Positions 23,533-33,440 of a DNA stretch of 52,665 bases are shown one piece after another. The stretch's first letter is position 1. Each line of letters begins with the position of its first letter. The position numbers were made by a program, and so were the translations under genes. A model generated the notes under the pieces. The model ran no database searches, was not told the DNA's origin, and saw nothing but the letters and a program-made list of their open reading frames with translations. Origin of the DNA: Oscillospiraceae bacterium (GTDB lineage Bacteria; Bacillota; Clostridia; Oscillospirales; CAG-272); the NCBI GenBank assembly GCA_015064785.1, contig SVRM01000011.1, forward strand, positions 1 to 52,665. Reading direction: 5' to 3'.

Positions 23533-25689
23533 TTATGACCGGCCGAACCGTCCTTCAATGGCGGCTTTGGTCATCGTAAAGCAGACCGGTCTGCCATGCG
23601 GACAGTAACGGATTTCGGGATCGGACAGAACTCTGTCACAGATCCACTTCAGATGAGCCGTGTCATATTCACGACCGGCCTTGATCGCGGCTTTGCAGGC
23701 AGCCTGAAACAGTGCCCCCTCATACCGCTGTGTACGTGTCAGCGATGCGGTTCCGCTGTCATCGGACAGGCGCGTAACCGTTTCGCAGAACGCATCGGAT
23801 GCCGCCTGCATCGACAGAAACGACGGAATCTGCAAAAGCACGGCACCATGGTCGTTCAGCGTATAATCGAATCCCGCTGCCAGAATCTCTTCGCGGTATT
23901 CCTCTGCCGTCTGCCGCTCGGATGAAGTCATGGGAAGCTCGAGCGGAATCAGCAATACCTGCATCGACTGCTCTCCTGCACGCAGACCGCGCTTGAGCTG
24001 CTCAAAGAGAATCCGCTCATGCGCCGCGTGCTTGTCAACCAGATACATCGTATCGTCCATCTCAAGCACGACATAGCACTGAAACAGCTCACCGACCATA
24101 CGGTAAGCAGGTACGGGATGCGTCTCAGCTTCCTTTGCGGGAGCAGGCTCCGGTTTTGGAGCTTCCGGAACGGTTTTTGAGAGTACCGACTCTGCCAAAT
24201 CCCGGATTTCTGTCCTGACAGCAGGGATCGGTTCTGTCTTTTTCGTTTTTTCAGCATCCTGTGCATCGGCACGGCGCTTTGCCTGTTCCGCTTCGGCAAA
24301 CGGACTGAGCGTGGGCGCAGTATTCTCAAACTCCGCCCCGAATCCCTCCGGCACCGATATCACAAGATCATCCAGAGGAGACGGTTCCACTGTCATCTTC
24401 TCCTCGCCGGACGAACAGGCTTTGATGTCAGCCGGAGTGACCTCCGACAGCGGCGGCAGCCTGACAGCCGTCTGCGCCGGTGTTCCGATCGGTTCGAGAG
24501 AAGCCGAACGTTCAGCACTTGACGCCGGTTTCACATCGGCTGCGGCGGAAATGCCGTCCTCCAGCGTTCTCGGTTTCGTTTCTTCTTTGTTCGGCTTATC
24601 ACCGCCGCGTCCTTCCTTTGCGGGAACAAACGGATTGAGCAGTTCTCTTTGTGCCTGTTTTTTCTCAGACTCCGCAAACAGCTTCAATTCCGGTCTGGAC
24701 AGCTGATTTTCCAGCGCCCCGCGCACGGAATAGTAGACCGATTCAAACACCACGCGTTCATTGGAGAATTTGACCTCCAGCTTTGCCGGATGGACATTGA
24801 CATCGACCGTCGCAGGATTCATTTGCAGATACAGCACCGCACACGGGAATTTGTCACCGGGGATATACGTGGTAAATGCCTGTTCCAGTGCCGCGGATAC
24901 CGTCTTTGATCGGATGAATCGGTTATTGATAAAGAAGATCTGTAAATTCCGGTTGCCGCGGATGTTTTCCGGCGTACCGATGTAACCGGTGACGGAAACC
25001 CCGTCAAAGCCGCCGCGGATCTCCATGCTTTTCTTCGAGAAATCACGTCCCAGAACCGCATAAATCGCAGACTTGCGGTTTCCGTCGCCTGCGGTCGCAT
25101 ATTTCAGTTCGCCGTCAATGATAAACCGAATCGTGATTTCAGGATGGGACAGCGCGATTTTCTCCACATACGCCGCAACATTTGCCGCCTCCGTTCCGTC
25201 TTTTTTGAGAAACTTCAGTCTGGCAGGCGTATTGAAAAACAGATTTTCCACGATAACCGAGGTCCCGTCCGGACAGCCGGCATCGGTGATATTGCTGACT
25301 CTGCCGCCGGCAGATTCAAGCAGGGTGCCTGTCACATCCTCACGGCGTTTGGTCATGATGCGAAGCTCCGAAACCGCAGCGATTGCTGCCAGTGCTTCTC
25401 CGCGGAAGCCCAGCGTCATAATCGAATCGAGATCGGACGCTTCTTTGATTTTGCTGGTCGCATGGCGTTTGAGCGCAACGGGAACATCCTCGCGCGCAAT
25501 GCCGCAGCCGTTATCCGACACGCGGATGAACGACACACCGCCGCGCTTGATTTCCACAGTCACGGAATCGGCGCCGGAGTCGATGGCATTTTCCAGCAGC
25601 TCCTTGACAACGGCCGCCGGTCGGTCAACAACCTCACCGGCCGCAATCAGATTCGCAACCTGAAAGTCCAGTACATTGATTTTTCCCAC
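23533..25689 (-). CDS. mutL: DNA mismatch repair protein MutL
   Basis: Mismatch-repair ATPase and nicking endonuclease of 718 residues. GHKL ATPase motifs are clear: ENAIDSGAD, DNGCGI, GFRGEALAAIAAVS. The C-terminal endonuclease carries DKHAAHERILFE, a variant of DQHAxxER, and CPHGRP. A linker of about 200 low-complexity, Ala/Glu/Pro-rich residues separates the domains. The GTG at 25689 is chosen because AGGAGG is 8 nt upstream and the N-terminus then aligns with family members; ATGs at 25695 and 25707 lie in or next to the Shine-Dalgarno. It lies directly downstream of mutS. Confidence 0.95.
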   Translation of the reverse strand: MGKINVLDFQVANLIAAGEVVDRPAAVVKELLENAIDSGADSVTVEIKRGGVSFIRVSDNGCGIAREDVPVALKRHATSKIKEASDLDSIMTLGFRGEALAAIAAVSELRIMTKRREDVTGTLLESAGGRVSNITDAGCPDGTSVIVENLFFNTPARLKFLKKDGTEAANVAAYVEKIALSHPEITIRFIIDGELKYATAGDGNRKSAIYAVLGRDFSKKSMEIRGGFDGVSVTGYIGTPENIRGNRNLQIFFINNRFIRSKTVSAALEQAFTTYIPGDKFPCAVLYLQMNPATVDVNVHPAKLEVKFSNERVVFESVYYSVRGALENQLSRPELKLFAESEKKQAQRELLNPFVPAKEGRGGDKPNKEETKPRTLEDGISAAADVKPASSAERSASLEPIGTPAQTAVRLPPLSEVTPADIKACSSGEEKMTVEPSPLDDLVISVPEGFGAEFENTAPTLSPFAEAEQAKRRADAQDAEKTKKTEPIPAVRTEIRDLAESVLSKTVPEAPKPEPAPAKEAETHPVPAYRMVGELFQCYVVLEMDDTMYLVDKHAAHERILFEQLKRGLRAGEQSMQVLLIPLELPMTSSERQTAEEYREEILAAGFDYTLNDHGAVLLQIPSFLSMQAASDAFCETVTRLSDDSGTASLTRTQRYEGALFQAACKAAIKAGREYDTAHLKWICDRVLSDPEIRYCPHGRPVCFTMTKAAIEGRFGRS

Positions 25690-25722
25690 CGACATCGCCT
25701 CCTTCATCCGTGGGATCGTTTA

Positions 25723-28338
25723 TCAGATCATATTTTTCAGATCATACAGCAGATTCATCGCAGCAAGCGGCGTCAGTGTATTGATATCCGTTTCCGCCAG
25801 CCGCTTTTTGATTTCCTCCGCCGCAACATCGCGTTCTGCCGCACCGTCAAAATCCATGGCAAACTGCTCCGCCATCGGTGCGAGCTTGCGCCGTCCGCGC
25901 AGCGTCACTTCCTCACCGTCATCAAGGGAAGCCAGCACCTCCTTTGCCCGGCGGATGACCTCATTCGGAATTCCCGCCAGCTTTGCAACCTCGATGCCAT
26001 AGCTTTCATCGGTCGGACCTTCGACAATCTTACGCAGGAAGATGATGTCATCCCCCTTCTTCTTTGCCGCAATGTTGTAATTGACCACACCCTCCAGCTG
26101 ACCTTCGATTTCGGTCAGCTCATGGTAGTGCGTGGCAAACAGCGTCTTTGCGCCAATCTTTTTGCCGAGCGTATATTCCAGCACGGCACGGGCAATCGAC
26201 ATGCCGTCGTACGTGGATGTACCGCGTCCGATTTCATCGTAGATGATCAGCGAACGCTTCGTCGCGTGCGTCAGAATGTAGGCAACCTCGTTCATTTCCA
26301 GCATGAAGGTCGATTGACCCGACGCTAAATCGTCCGATGCACCGACACGTGTGAACACACGGTCCACCACGCCGACACGTGCCGATTTTGCCGGGACAAA
26401 CGAGCCGATCTGCGCCATAATGCAGATGAGTGCCGTCTGCCGCATATAGGTCGATTTACCTGCCATGTTCGGACCGGTAATCAGAGCAAGACGGCGCGCA
26501 CCGGTGTCAAGCAGGGTATCATTGGGAACGAAATAATTGTCTCCGGCGAATTTTTCAACAACCGGATGCCGTCCGTCGCGGATGTCGAGAATATCACTTT
26601 CGTCAACCTCCGGGCAGACATAATTGTTTCGGTTTGCAATCTCCGCAAGTGAGATGTAGGTATCGATATCGGCAAGCAGCGCTGCCGCCTGCTGAATCCG
26701 TCCGACATGTGCGCAGAGCGTTTCACGGACTCCCTGGAACAGTTCATATTCCAGCGCATAGTTTTTGTCCTTGGCACCGAGCACCGTCGCTTCCATGTTT
26801 TTCAGTTCTTCCGTGATGTAGCGCTCACCGCCGGTCAGCGTCTGCTTGCGGATATACCGATCCGGTACCAGATGTTTATAAGAATTTGTGACTTCGATGT
26901 AATAACCGAACACCTTGTTGTAGCCGATCTTCAGCTTCGGGATGCCGGTTGCCTCGCGCTCGTCCGCCTCGATTTTTTCCTTCCATGCGCTGCCGTCATT
27001 CATGATATCACGCAGACGGTCGACATCCTCAGAATAGCCCGGTCGGATGAAGCCGCCCTCGCGCACGGAAAACGGCGGATCGTCATCAATGGCACTGTCA
27101 ATGAGCGTATACAGATCGGATAAGTCGTCCAGCGCCGCATTGATGCGGGAAAGCTCGGGCGTGTCCATATCGGCGAGCAGAGATTTGATCGGCGCAATCA
27201 CGGAAATGGTATTGGCAATCGCGCGCATATCCTTCGGTCCTGCGGTATTGTAAACAATGCGTGTAATTAACCGCTCCATATCCAGCACATCGCGCAGATA
27301 CATGCCGATTTCCTCGCGCTGTAAATAGCGTTCAAAAAAGGCACCGACCGCCTCCTGTCTGCGGCGGATCCTGCGGACATCGGTCAGCGGCATTTCCACC
27401 CAGCGGCGCAGGTTTCTGGCACCCATTGCCGTTTTCGTACGGTCCAGCACCCACAGAAGTGAGCCGCGCTTTTCCTTCTGGCGCATCGTTTCGCAAAGTT
27501 CCAGATTGCGGCGCGTGTTGACGTCCATCTCCATATACTGCCCGCCGTAGTAAAGCTGAAGCGTGCGGATATAGGAAATATCGGTTTTCTGTGTTTCCGC
27601 GACATAATCAAGCAGCGCACCGATGGCACAGGCCGTTGCACGTCCGGTACGGGTATCGGAAATCTGTTTTCCCTCCTCGCCGAACTGTACACCGATGCGC
27701 TCCCGTGCAGCTTTTTCGTCATAGCGGAACGGCTGTCCGTCCTCAACCATGGCATGAAGCCGCTCGCACAGATACGATCCCAGTGCAGGATACGCCGTGC
27801 GGCTGACATTCAGAAGCACCTCGCGCGGGGAATAAGCGCCAAGCTCGTTGATCACATACTGTAAAGCGTCCTCGCCCTCCGCCGCCGTTGCACTGACAAC
27901 ACCGGTGGAAATATCGACAAACGCCGCACTGACGCAGCCGTCCTCGGCATACACTGCACCGAGGAAATTATTCTGCGTCTCATCCAACATCGAGTTTTCG
28001 ATCAGCGTACCCGGCGTGATGATGCGGACAACATCGCGCTTGACAAGTCCCTTTGTCGTTGCAGGGTCTTCCAGCTGTTCACATACGGCAATTTTGAAGC
28101 CCTTTGCAATCAGACGGCTGATATACTGCTCGGCAGAATGGTAGGGAATGCCGCACATCGGCGCACGCTCTTCTCCGCCGCAGTCACGGCCGGTCAGCGT
28201 CAGCTCAAGCTCCCGGGATACGACACGCGCATCCTCGTTGAACATTTCATAGAAGTCTCCGAGTCGGAAAAACAGCACATAATCGCGGTATTTTTCCTTG
28301 ATCTCCAGATACTGCTGCATAAAAGGCGTTACTGCCAT
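25723..28338 (-). CDS. mutS: DNA mismatch repair protein MutS
   Basis: Mismatch recognition ATPase of 871 residues. The Phe-x-Glu mismatch wedge is in RLGDFYEMF, Walker A is TGPNMAGKSTYMRQ, Walker B is LIIYDEIGRGTSTYDG, and the clamp and lever helices lie between. The ATG at 28338 gives MAVTPFMQQY; a GTG at 28344 has better Shine-Dalgarno spacing (AGGAG, 5 nt) and is equally possible. Operon order is miaB, ylbF-like, mutS, mutL. Confidence 0.97.
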   Translation of the reverse strand: MAVTPFMQQYLEIKEKYRDYVLFFRLGDFYEMFNEDARVVSRELELTLTGRDCGGEERAPMCGIPYHSAEQYISRLIAKGFKIAVCEQLEDPATTKGLVKRDVVRIITPGTLIENSMLDETQNNFLGAVYAEDGCVSAAFVDISTGVVSATAAEGEDALQYVINELGAYSPREVLLNVSRTAYPALGSYLCERLHAMVEDGQPFRYDEKAARERIGVQFGEEGKQISDTRTGRATACAIGALLDYVAETQKTDISYIRTLQLYYGGQYMEMDVNTRRNLELCETMRQKEKRGSLLWVLDRTKTAMGARNLRRWVEMPLTDVRRIRRRQEAVGAFFERYLQREEIGMYLRDVLDMERLITRIVYNTAGPKDMRAIANTISVIAPIKSLLADMDTPELSRINAALDDLSDLYTLIDSAIDDDPPFSVREGGFIRPGYSEDVDRLRDIMNDGSAWKEKIEADEREATGIPKLKIGYNKVFGYYIEVTNSYKHLVPDRYIRKQTLTGGERYITEELKNMEATVLGAKDKNYALEYELFQGVRETLCAHVGRIQQAAALLADIDTYISLAEIANRNNYVCPEVDESDILDIRDGRHPVVEKFAGDNYFVPNDTLLDTGARRLALITGPNMAGKSTYMRQTALICIMAQIGSFVPAKSARVGVVDRVFTRVGASDDLASGQSTFMLEMNEVAYILTHATKRSLIIYDEIGRGTSTYDGMSIARAVLEYTLGKKIGAKTLFATHYHELTEIEGQLEGVVNYNIAAKKKGDDIIFLRKIVEGPTDESYGIEVAKLAGIPNEVIRRAKEVLASLDDGEEVTLRGRRKLAPMAEQFAMDFDGAAERDVAAEEIKKRLAETDINTLTPLAAMNLLYDLKNMI

Positions 28339-28375
28339 GCTCACGCGTTCTCCTGTTCGTTAAATTCGGTAAAAA

Positions 28376-28777
28376 TCAGTGACAGCCCTTGCAGGTGGAG
28401 CAGTCATGCGTACAGCCGGATGCTTCATCAGAAGGACGTTCACCCGTGATGTGGAAGGTGATTTCTTCGTTGACACAGTTCATGAAAGCGTTGACCGCTT
28501 CCTGTGCTTCGTTGTATTCCACCAGAACAGGGAGTGCGGAAATCTCCTCATACAGGCTGTTGATGCGCATTTCAATGGCATGGATAACCTCCATGTCCTT
28601 TTCTTCCTTCTTGTATTCTTCGGTCAAAGCCAGTGTCTGTACATTATACTCAGTCATCTTGTACTGCAAAGCGCTGTCGTTCTTGTATGCTTCGGTAGCA
28701 GCTTCCATACGCTTGATGCGTGCGTCTTCCTTGATTGCGCGGCCGAGCTCTGCCGCAAGTTCCATAATACGATCCAT
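28376..28777 (-). CDS. YlbF/YmcA-family protein with cysteine-rich tail
   Basis: Helical protein of 133 residues (Com_YlbF family). In Bacillus, YlbF, YmcA and YaaT form the Fe-S containing Ric/Y-complex that acts with RNase Y in mRNA maturation. Here the C-terminus SGCTHDCSTCKGCH offers four cysteines and two histidines for a cluster. It sits between miaB and mutS; ymcA is next to miaB (ymcB) in Bacillus. Which paralogue it represents is not certain. Confidence 0.83.
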   Translation of the reverse strand: MDRIMELAAELGRAIKEDARIKRMEAATEAYKNDSALQYKMTEYNVQTLALTEEYKKEEKDMEVIHAIEMRINSLYEEISALPVLVEYNEAQEAVNAFMNCVNEEITFHITGERPSDEASGCTHDCSTCKGCH

Positions 28778-28815
28778 GATGATAGTCTCCTTTTTCCTGT
28801 TTTTTTCAGATAGAA

Positions 28816-30255
28816 TCAGATGATTTCCGCCCAGAGATTATAGGTCTCCGCCGCGGTAATTTTTACTTTTACCATTTTTCCTGTCAGAGAAAGCGCCTCG
28901 TCCGCCGGGAAATGGACAAGCTTGCCGCCCTCGGTGCGTCCGGCATACATTGTTTTGTCGCCGCGGCTGATGCCCTCGACCAGAATGTCATAGATGCCAC
29001 CGACACATGCCTGATTCTTTTCCAGCATAATTTCATTCTGCACTGCCAGAAGCCTGGTCATGCGGTCCCCCTTGACATCGTCGGGCAGCTGCTCCAGCTC
29101 CGCCGCCGGAGTTCCCGTGCGCGGAGAATAGATGAAGGTAAACAGCTGATCGCACCGTGCGGCTTTGATTGCCTCCAGCGTTTCTTCAAATTCTTCCTCT
29201 GTCTCTCCGGGAAATCCGACAATGATATCGGAGGTCACGGTGATGGAGGGCATCTTCTGCCGCATGTACGCAAGAATATCGAGATACTGTGCAATGGTAT
29301 ATCTGCGGTTCATCGCCGCAAGCACGCGGTCGGAGCCGGACTGCAGCGGCAGATGAAAGTGCTTTGCCGCCTTGTCGTTGGCCGCCATGACATCGATGAG
29401 CTTTCTCGATGCGTCTTTGGGATGCGAGGTCATGAAGTGTACGCGGAAGTCACCCTCCAGCGCACAGATCTGTGCAAGCAGATCCGGGAAGTCGATGCCA
29501 TCGTCAAGATCGCGCCCATAGGAGTTGACATTCTGCCCAAGCAGCGTGAACTCACGGTATCCCTCGGCAATCAGACCCCGGATTTCATCGAGAATCCGCT
29601 CCGGGCGTCTGCTGCGTTCTCTGCCGCGCACATACGGAACGATGCAGTAGGTGCAGAAGTTGTTGCATCCGTACATGATCGATACCCATGCCTGCTTATT
29701 GCTTCCGCGGCGAACGGGAATGTCCTCCGCAATGTTGCCCGCATCTCCGGCATCCAGGAAAAACTGCCGCTTATGCTCGTTCAGATACCGGTACAGAATC
29801 TCCGGCATCCGGTACAGCATACTTGTTCCGAACAGGAAGCTGACATACGGATAACTGTGCTTGATGCGCTCCTTGCGCGTTTCCTGTGAGACCATGCATC
29901 CGCAGATGCCGATGACAAGCTCCGGATTCTTTTCCTTCAGATGCTTGAACTGTCCTGTGATCGACAGCGCACGCTCCTCGGCGTGTTCGCGCACCGCACA
30001 GGTGTTGATAAGGATCAGATCGGCATCCGCCGCAGCTGCCGCCGGGACATAGCCCATTGCCTCCGCCATACCGGCAAGCCGTTCACTGTCCGCTTCGTTC
30101 TGCTGACAGCCGAAGGTCTGCACATAGTACCGGCGCGAGGTGCCGTGTTCGGCGGCATATACCGCATTCCACGCGGCAATCTGCTCCGTGTATGCACGCT
30201 GCTCTGCCATTTCGGCGTCCGTCACCGTGCGTGTGGTTCGTTTGTTTTCGGTCAT
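28816..30255 (-). CDS. miaB: tRNA-2-methylthio-N6-dimethylallyladenosine synthase MiaB
   Basis: Radical-SAM methylthiotransferase acting on tRNA A37, 479 residues. The N-terminal UPF0004 domain has YYVQTFGCQQNEADSE with cluster cysteines in INTCAVRE and GICGCM. The radical-SAM motif is YGCNNFCTYCIVPYVRGRE. A C-terminal TRAM domain follows. The start abuts the stop of the upstream transglutaminase-like gene. Confidence 0.96.
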   Translation of the reverse strand: MTENKRTTRTVTDAEMAEQRAYTEQIAAWNAVYAAEHGTSRRYYVQTFGCQQNEADSERLAGMAEAMGYVPAAAAADADLILINTCAVREHAEERALSITGQFKHLKEKNPELVIGICGCMVSQETRKERIKHSYPYVSFLFGTSMLYRMPEILYRYLNEHKRQFFLDAGDAGNIAEDIPVRRGSNKQAWVSIMYGCNNFCTYCIVPYVRGRERSRRPERILDEIRGLIAEGYREFTLLGQNVNSYGRDLDDGIDFPDLLAQICALEGDFRVHFMTSHPKDASRKLIDVMAANDKAAKHFHLPLQSGSDRVLAAMNRRYTIAQYLDILAYMRQKMPSITVTSDIIVGFPGETEEEFEETLEAIKAARCDQLFTFIYSPRTGTPAAELEQLPDDVKGDRMTRLLAVQNEIMLEKNQACVGGIYDILVEGISRGDKTMYAGRTEGGKLVHFPADEALSLTGKMVKVKITAAETYNLWAEII

Positions 30256-31464
30256 TTATTCTGGTTCTCCCAACAAATCGGTTTCTTCATAAAACAGCTG
30301 AACGGTAATTCCGCCGCCGGATGCAGATGTATGGTACACACGGTTGACGACACGCAGTAGCGGTGCGGTGATGGTTTCATCCGCATTTGCCGCGGTAATC
30401 GCCGCAGATAAAATCTCCTCCAATGCATACCCTGTGAGATTCAGCTGCGGATCCAGCCGGAATTCCACAGTGTCGGATGTACTCCGGCGCGCATCGGTCA
30501 GAAGCGTCTGCAAAAGTCCGGCAAGCGCATCGGGACTGTCCGCGCACAGATTTCCCTGCTCATAATAGTCATCGGTGTCGCCGCGCACACCGAAATCGTA
30601 TACCGGTGTATGGTCTGCCGCCATCTCGTCCCGGGACAAAAAATAGTACCCGTGGAACGCAAGCGCTGCCGCATCCTCACCGCCATCGGTAATTGCCGCA
30701 GTATCATCCCACATGACATCGGTAAAGCCGGATACACCATCCAGCGTCAGCACATTCCATGCATGTTCTCCGCTGATACCGTTCGCCGCGGCTGTACCTG
30801 TCACGACCGCACACGGAATCTCTGCCGCCCTGCACAAAAGCGCATAAGCAAGCGCATAACCCATGCCGCCTGCCTCACCGACAACGAGTGCATCATATGC
30901 CGTCTCTCCGACCGCCGCATCCTCCGTCTGTGCCGGATATGCGCAGGACGCAGTCAGCATATCGTGGAGCTGCCGGGCTGCCGTTTTCTCATCTGTCGTC
31001 GATACAGCGGCAGTCAGCATTCCGACGGTGGCTTCCAGTATCTCGCGCCGCATACCGCCGTCAGGCAGATAAGCAAGCGATGCCTCCGCGGAATGGTCTG
31101 CGGCAACCAGGACACACCCCGCCGGGACCAGATCGCAGTACAGCGGATGGTCACACATCACAGCATCAAATGCGGCAGTGAACTCTTTTTGCGTCGGTAC
31201 AAACGACACGCGCGCCGTTTCCGTCTCGCGCAGGTCTATGGCATCGCGCAGAACCTCATACAGCCGCTGTTCTCTTGCGGACAGCGCATTGTAGTGCCAC
31301 AGCCCCTCAAGGGTCTGTACCTCTGTGTCGGACACCGATTCCAAAGCAGCGGAAAAATGGGCATCAGCAATCGCACGCGCACCGAAATACATCCCGCCGC
31401 AGACCAGCAGTGCTGCCGGCCAAGCCGCATAGCGGAAAACCTTTTTTCTCTGTTCTGCTGTCAT
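30256..31464 (-). CDS. Membrane-anchored transglutaminase-like protein, catalytic Cys replaced
   Basis: A 402-residue protein with one N-terminal membrane anchor (YAAWPAALLVCGGMYFGA). Residues about 195-260 resemble the transglutaminase-like core: GYALAYALLCRAAEIPCAVVTG, then GEHAWNVLTLDG and FTDVMWDD. His and Asp of the triad are kept, but the usual GxCxGYA site reads AGGMGYA. It may be a non-catalytic binding protein, or use another residue. It is first gene before miaB. GGAGG lies 7 nt upstream. A -10 hexamer TATAAT lies near 31522 on the minus strand with no clear -35. Confidence 0.6.
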   Translation of the reverse strand: MTAEQRKKVFRYAAWPAALLVCGGMYFGARAIADAHFSAALESVSDTEVQTLEGLWHYNALSAREQRLYEVLRDAIDLRETETARVSFVPTQKEFTAAFDAVMCDHPLYCDLVPAGCVLVAADHSAEASLAYLPDGGMRREILEATVGMLTAAVSTTDEKTAARQLHDMLTASCAYPAQTEDAAVGETAYDALVVGEAGGMGYALAYALLCRAAEIPCAVVTGTAAANGISGEHAWNVLTLDGVSGFTDVMWDDTAAITDGGEDAAALAFHGYYFLSRDEMAADHTPVYDFGVRGDTDDYYEQGNLCADSPDALAGLLQTLLTDARRSTSDTVEFRLDPQLNLTGYALEEILSAAITAANADETITAPLLRVVNRVYHTSASGGGITVQLFYEETDLLGEPE

Positions 31465-31626
31465 CGGTCATCCTCCTCTTTTTCAAAGTACGTCAAACGA
31501 CGCTCGATTCATTTTATTATATCATATTCTTTGGGGAATCTCCATCATATCCGTTATGAATTTACACTTTCTTCACATTTTTCGGCGAAATTTGCACATC
31601 CTCCGAAACTTTTTTCGGCAAAAGGA

Positions 31627-31655
31627 TAGACAAAACCGTTTTTATATGGTATACT
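31627..31655 (+). promoter_or_regulatory. Promoter of gltX
   Basis: TAGACA (31627-31632, one mismatch to consensus) and TATACT (31650-31655) with a 17-bp spacer, 80 bp upstream of the start codon. Confidence 0.7.
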
Positions 31656-31735
31656 ATTTATATATTGATATCTTTTATACGTCATTTTTCAAGCAGAACA
31701 CTCTGCATTCCGATAAACAGAAAGGACACATCATC

Positions 31736-33415
31736 ATGGATTATCAAGCACTTGCCGAGCTGCTTTTCCCCGATGTCACAGCATCCATTGAGGAAATCGA
31801 AGCTCGTTATCCTGCCCGTGACCTGCCCGAGGGCGCAAAAGTCACACGTTTCGCTCCCAGCCCCACCGGCTTTGTTCATTTCGGCGGCATGTATCAGGCA
31901 GTCGTTGACGAACGTCTGGCACATCAGTCGGACGGCGTTTTCTTTCTCCGCATTGAGGATACTGACGGTCAGCGCGAAATCAAGGGTGCTGTCGAAGCAC
32001 TGATCAAGACCCTCTCCGACTACGGTGTTTCCTACGACGAAGGTTTTAAGATGGATGAAAACGGCAAGCTCGTTGAGGTCGGCGCATACGGTCCGTACAA
32101 GCAGTCTCAGCGTGCGGAGCTTTATCATGTCTTTGCAAAGAAGCTCGTCTCTGAGGGCAAGGCATATCCGTGCTTTACCACCGCCGAGGAGCTGGAAGAA
32201 ATCCAGGAAACCGACAAGAAGGCGGAAATCAAGAATACTGACTGGCATGTTGCCGCTGAACAGAAGCGTGCAGCAATGCTCGCAGGCAGACAGTTCACAA
32301 TGGAAGAGGTCAAGGAGCATCTTGCAAACGGCGACCCGTTTGTCATCCGCATTCTCGCAAATGGTGATCCCGAAAAGAAGACCAAGTTCACCGACATGGT
32401 CAAGGGCAACCTCGAGGTTCCCGAAAACGATGAGGACTTCGTTCTGCTCAAGTCCGACGGTATTCCGACCTACCACTTCGCACACGCCGTTGACGATCAT
32501 CTGATGAAGACGACCCACGTCATCCGCGGTGAGGACTGGCTGCCTTCCCTGCCCAAGCACATCATGCTGTTCCAGTATCTCGGCTTCAAGATGCCCAAGT
32601 ATCTGCACACCGCGCAGATTCTCAAGACTGACGAGAACGGCGGCAAGAAGAAGCTGTCCAAGCGCGATATGGGCGCAAAGATGGACGACTACCGCGAAAT
32701 GGGTTATGCGACCGAATGTGTATGGGAATACCTTTTGACTCTGCTCAACTCCAACTTCGAGGAGTGGCACGCACAGAATCCTGACAAGTCGTATCTTGAC
32801 TTCCCGTTCAACATCAAGAAGATGGCAGTCTCCGGCTGTCTGTTTGACTTCACCAAGCTCAATGACGTTTCCAAGAACGTTCTCTCCCGCATGACCGCGG
32901 ATGAAATCTACGAAAAGTTCCTCGACTGGGCAGAACAGTTCGACCCCGATTTTGCAGCGATGCTGGCGGCAGACCCTGACAAAGCCAAGGCAATCTTCGC
33001 CATCGGACGCGGCGGCAAGAAGCCGAGAAAGGACCTTTGCACCTGGAACGATGTCAAACCCTACATGGGCTTCTTCTATGCGCCGTACTTTACCGTTGAC
33101 CGCGCACCGCTCGCAAAGTTTGACGCATCCGACATCAAAGCCGCTTGTGAACAGTTCCTTGCAAGCTACAACCCGCAGGACGAAATGAACGTCTGGTTTG
33201 ACAAGATCAAGGTCATCGCCGACAGCCTCGGTTATGCCTCCGACATGAAGGCGTTCAAGGCAAATCCCGAAAACTATCGCGGCAGCGTTGCCGACATTTC
33301 GATGTTCCTTCGCATTGCCGTCTGCGGACGCGAAAACGCACCCGATCTCTACACCGTCATGCAGATCCTCGGCGAGGAAGAAACCCGCGCAAGAATCCGC
33401 GTACTGATTGCATAA
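31736..33415 (+). CDS. gltX: Glutamyl-tRNA synthetase
   Basis: Charges tRNA-Glu; a class I enzyme of 559 residues. The HIGH-type motif is in FAPSPTGFVHFGG and the KMSKS-type loop is KKKLSKRDMG. RIEDTDGQREIKG, the family RxEDTD signature, is also clear. The ATG at 31736 has AAAGGA about 9 nt upstream. It is followed by glnS, separated by 141 bp that hold a perfect palindrome and a structured leader. Its codons are strongly biased, as in highly expressed genes. Confidence 0.95.
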   Translation: MDYQALAELLFPDVTASIEEIEARYPARDLPEGAKVTRFAPSPTGFVHFGGMYQAVVDERLAHQSDGVFFLRIEDTDGQREIKGAVEALIKTLSDYGVSYDEGFKMDENGKLVEVGAYGPYKQSQRAELYHVFAKKLVSEGKAYPCFTTAEELEEIQETDKKAEIKNTDWHVAAEQKRAAMLAGRQFTMEEVKEHLANGDPFVIRILANGDPEKKTKFTDMVKGNLEVPENDEDFVLLKSDGIPTYHFAHAVDDHLMKTTHVIRGEDWLPSLPKHIMLFQYLGFKMPKYLHTAQILKTDENGGKKKLSKRDMGAKMDDYREMGYATECVWEYLLTLLNSNFEEWHAQNPDKSYLDFPFNIKKMAVSGCLFDFTKLNDVSKNVLSRMTADEIYEKFLDWAEQFDPDFAAMLAADPDKAKAIFAIGRGGKKPRKDLCTWNDVKPYMGFFYAPYFTVDRAPLAKFDASDIKAACEQFLASYNPQDEMNVWFDKIKVIADSLGYASDMKAFKANPENYRGSVADISMFLRIAVCGRENAPDLYTVMQILGEEETRARIRVLIA

Positions 33416-33440
33416 GTTTGAAAATAAATTTTCAAACTTA
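33413..33440 (+). repeat. 28-bp perfect palindrome overlapping the gltX stop
   Basis: Arms TAAGTTTGAAAAT and its exact complement are 13 bp each around an AA centre. The TAA stop of gltX lies inside the first arm. No T run follows, so it is not a typical terminator. Confidence 0.7.
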
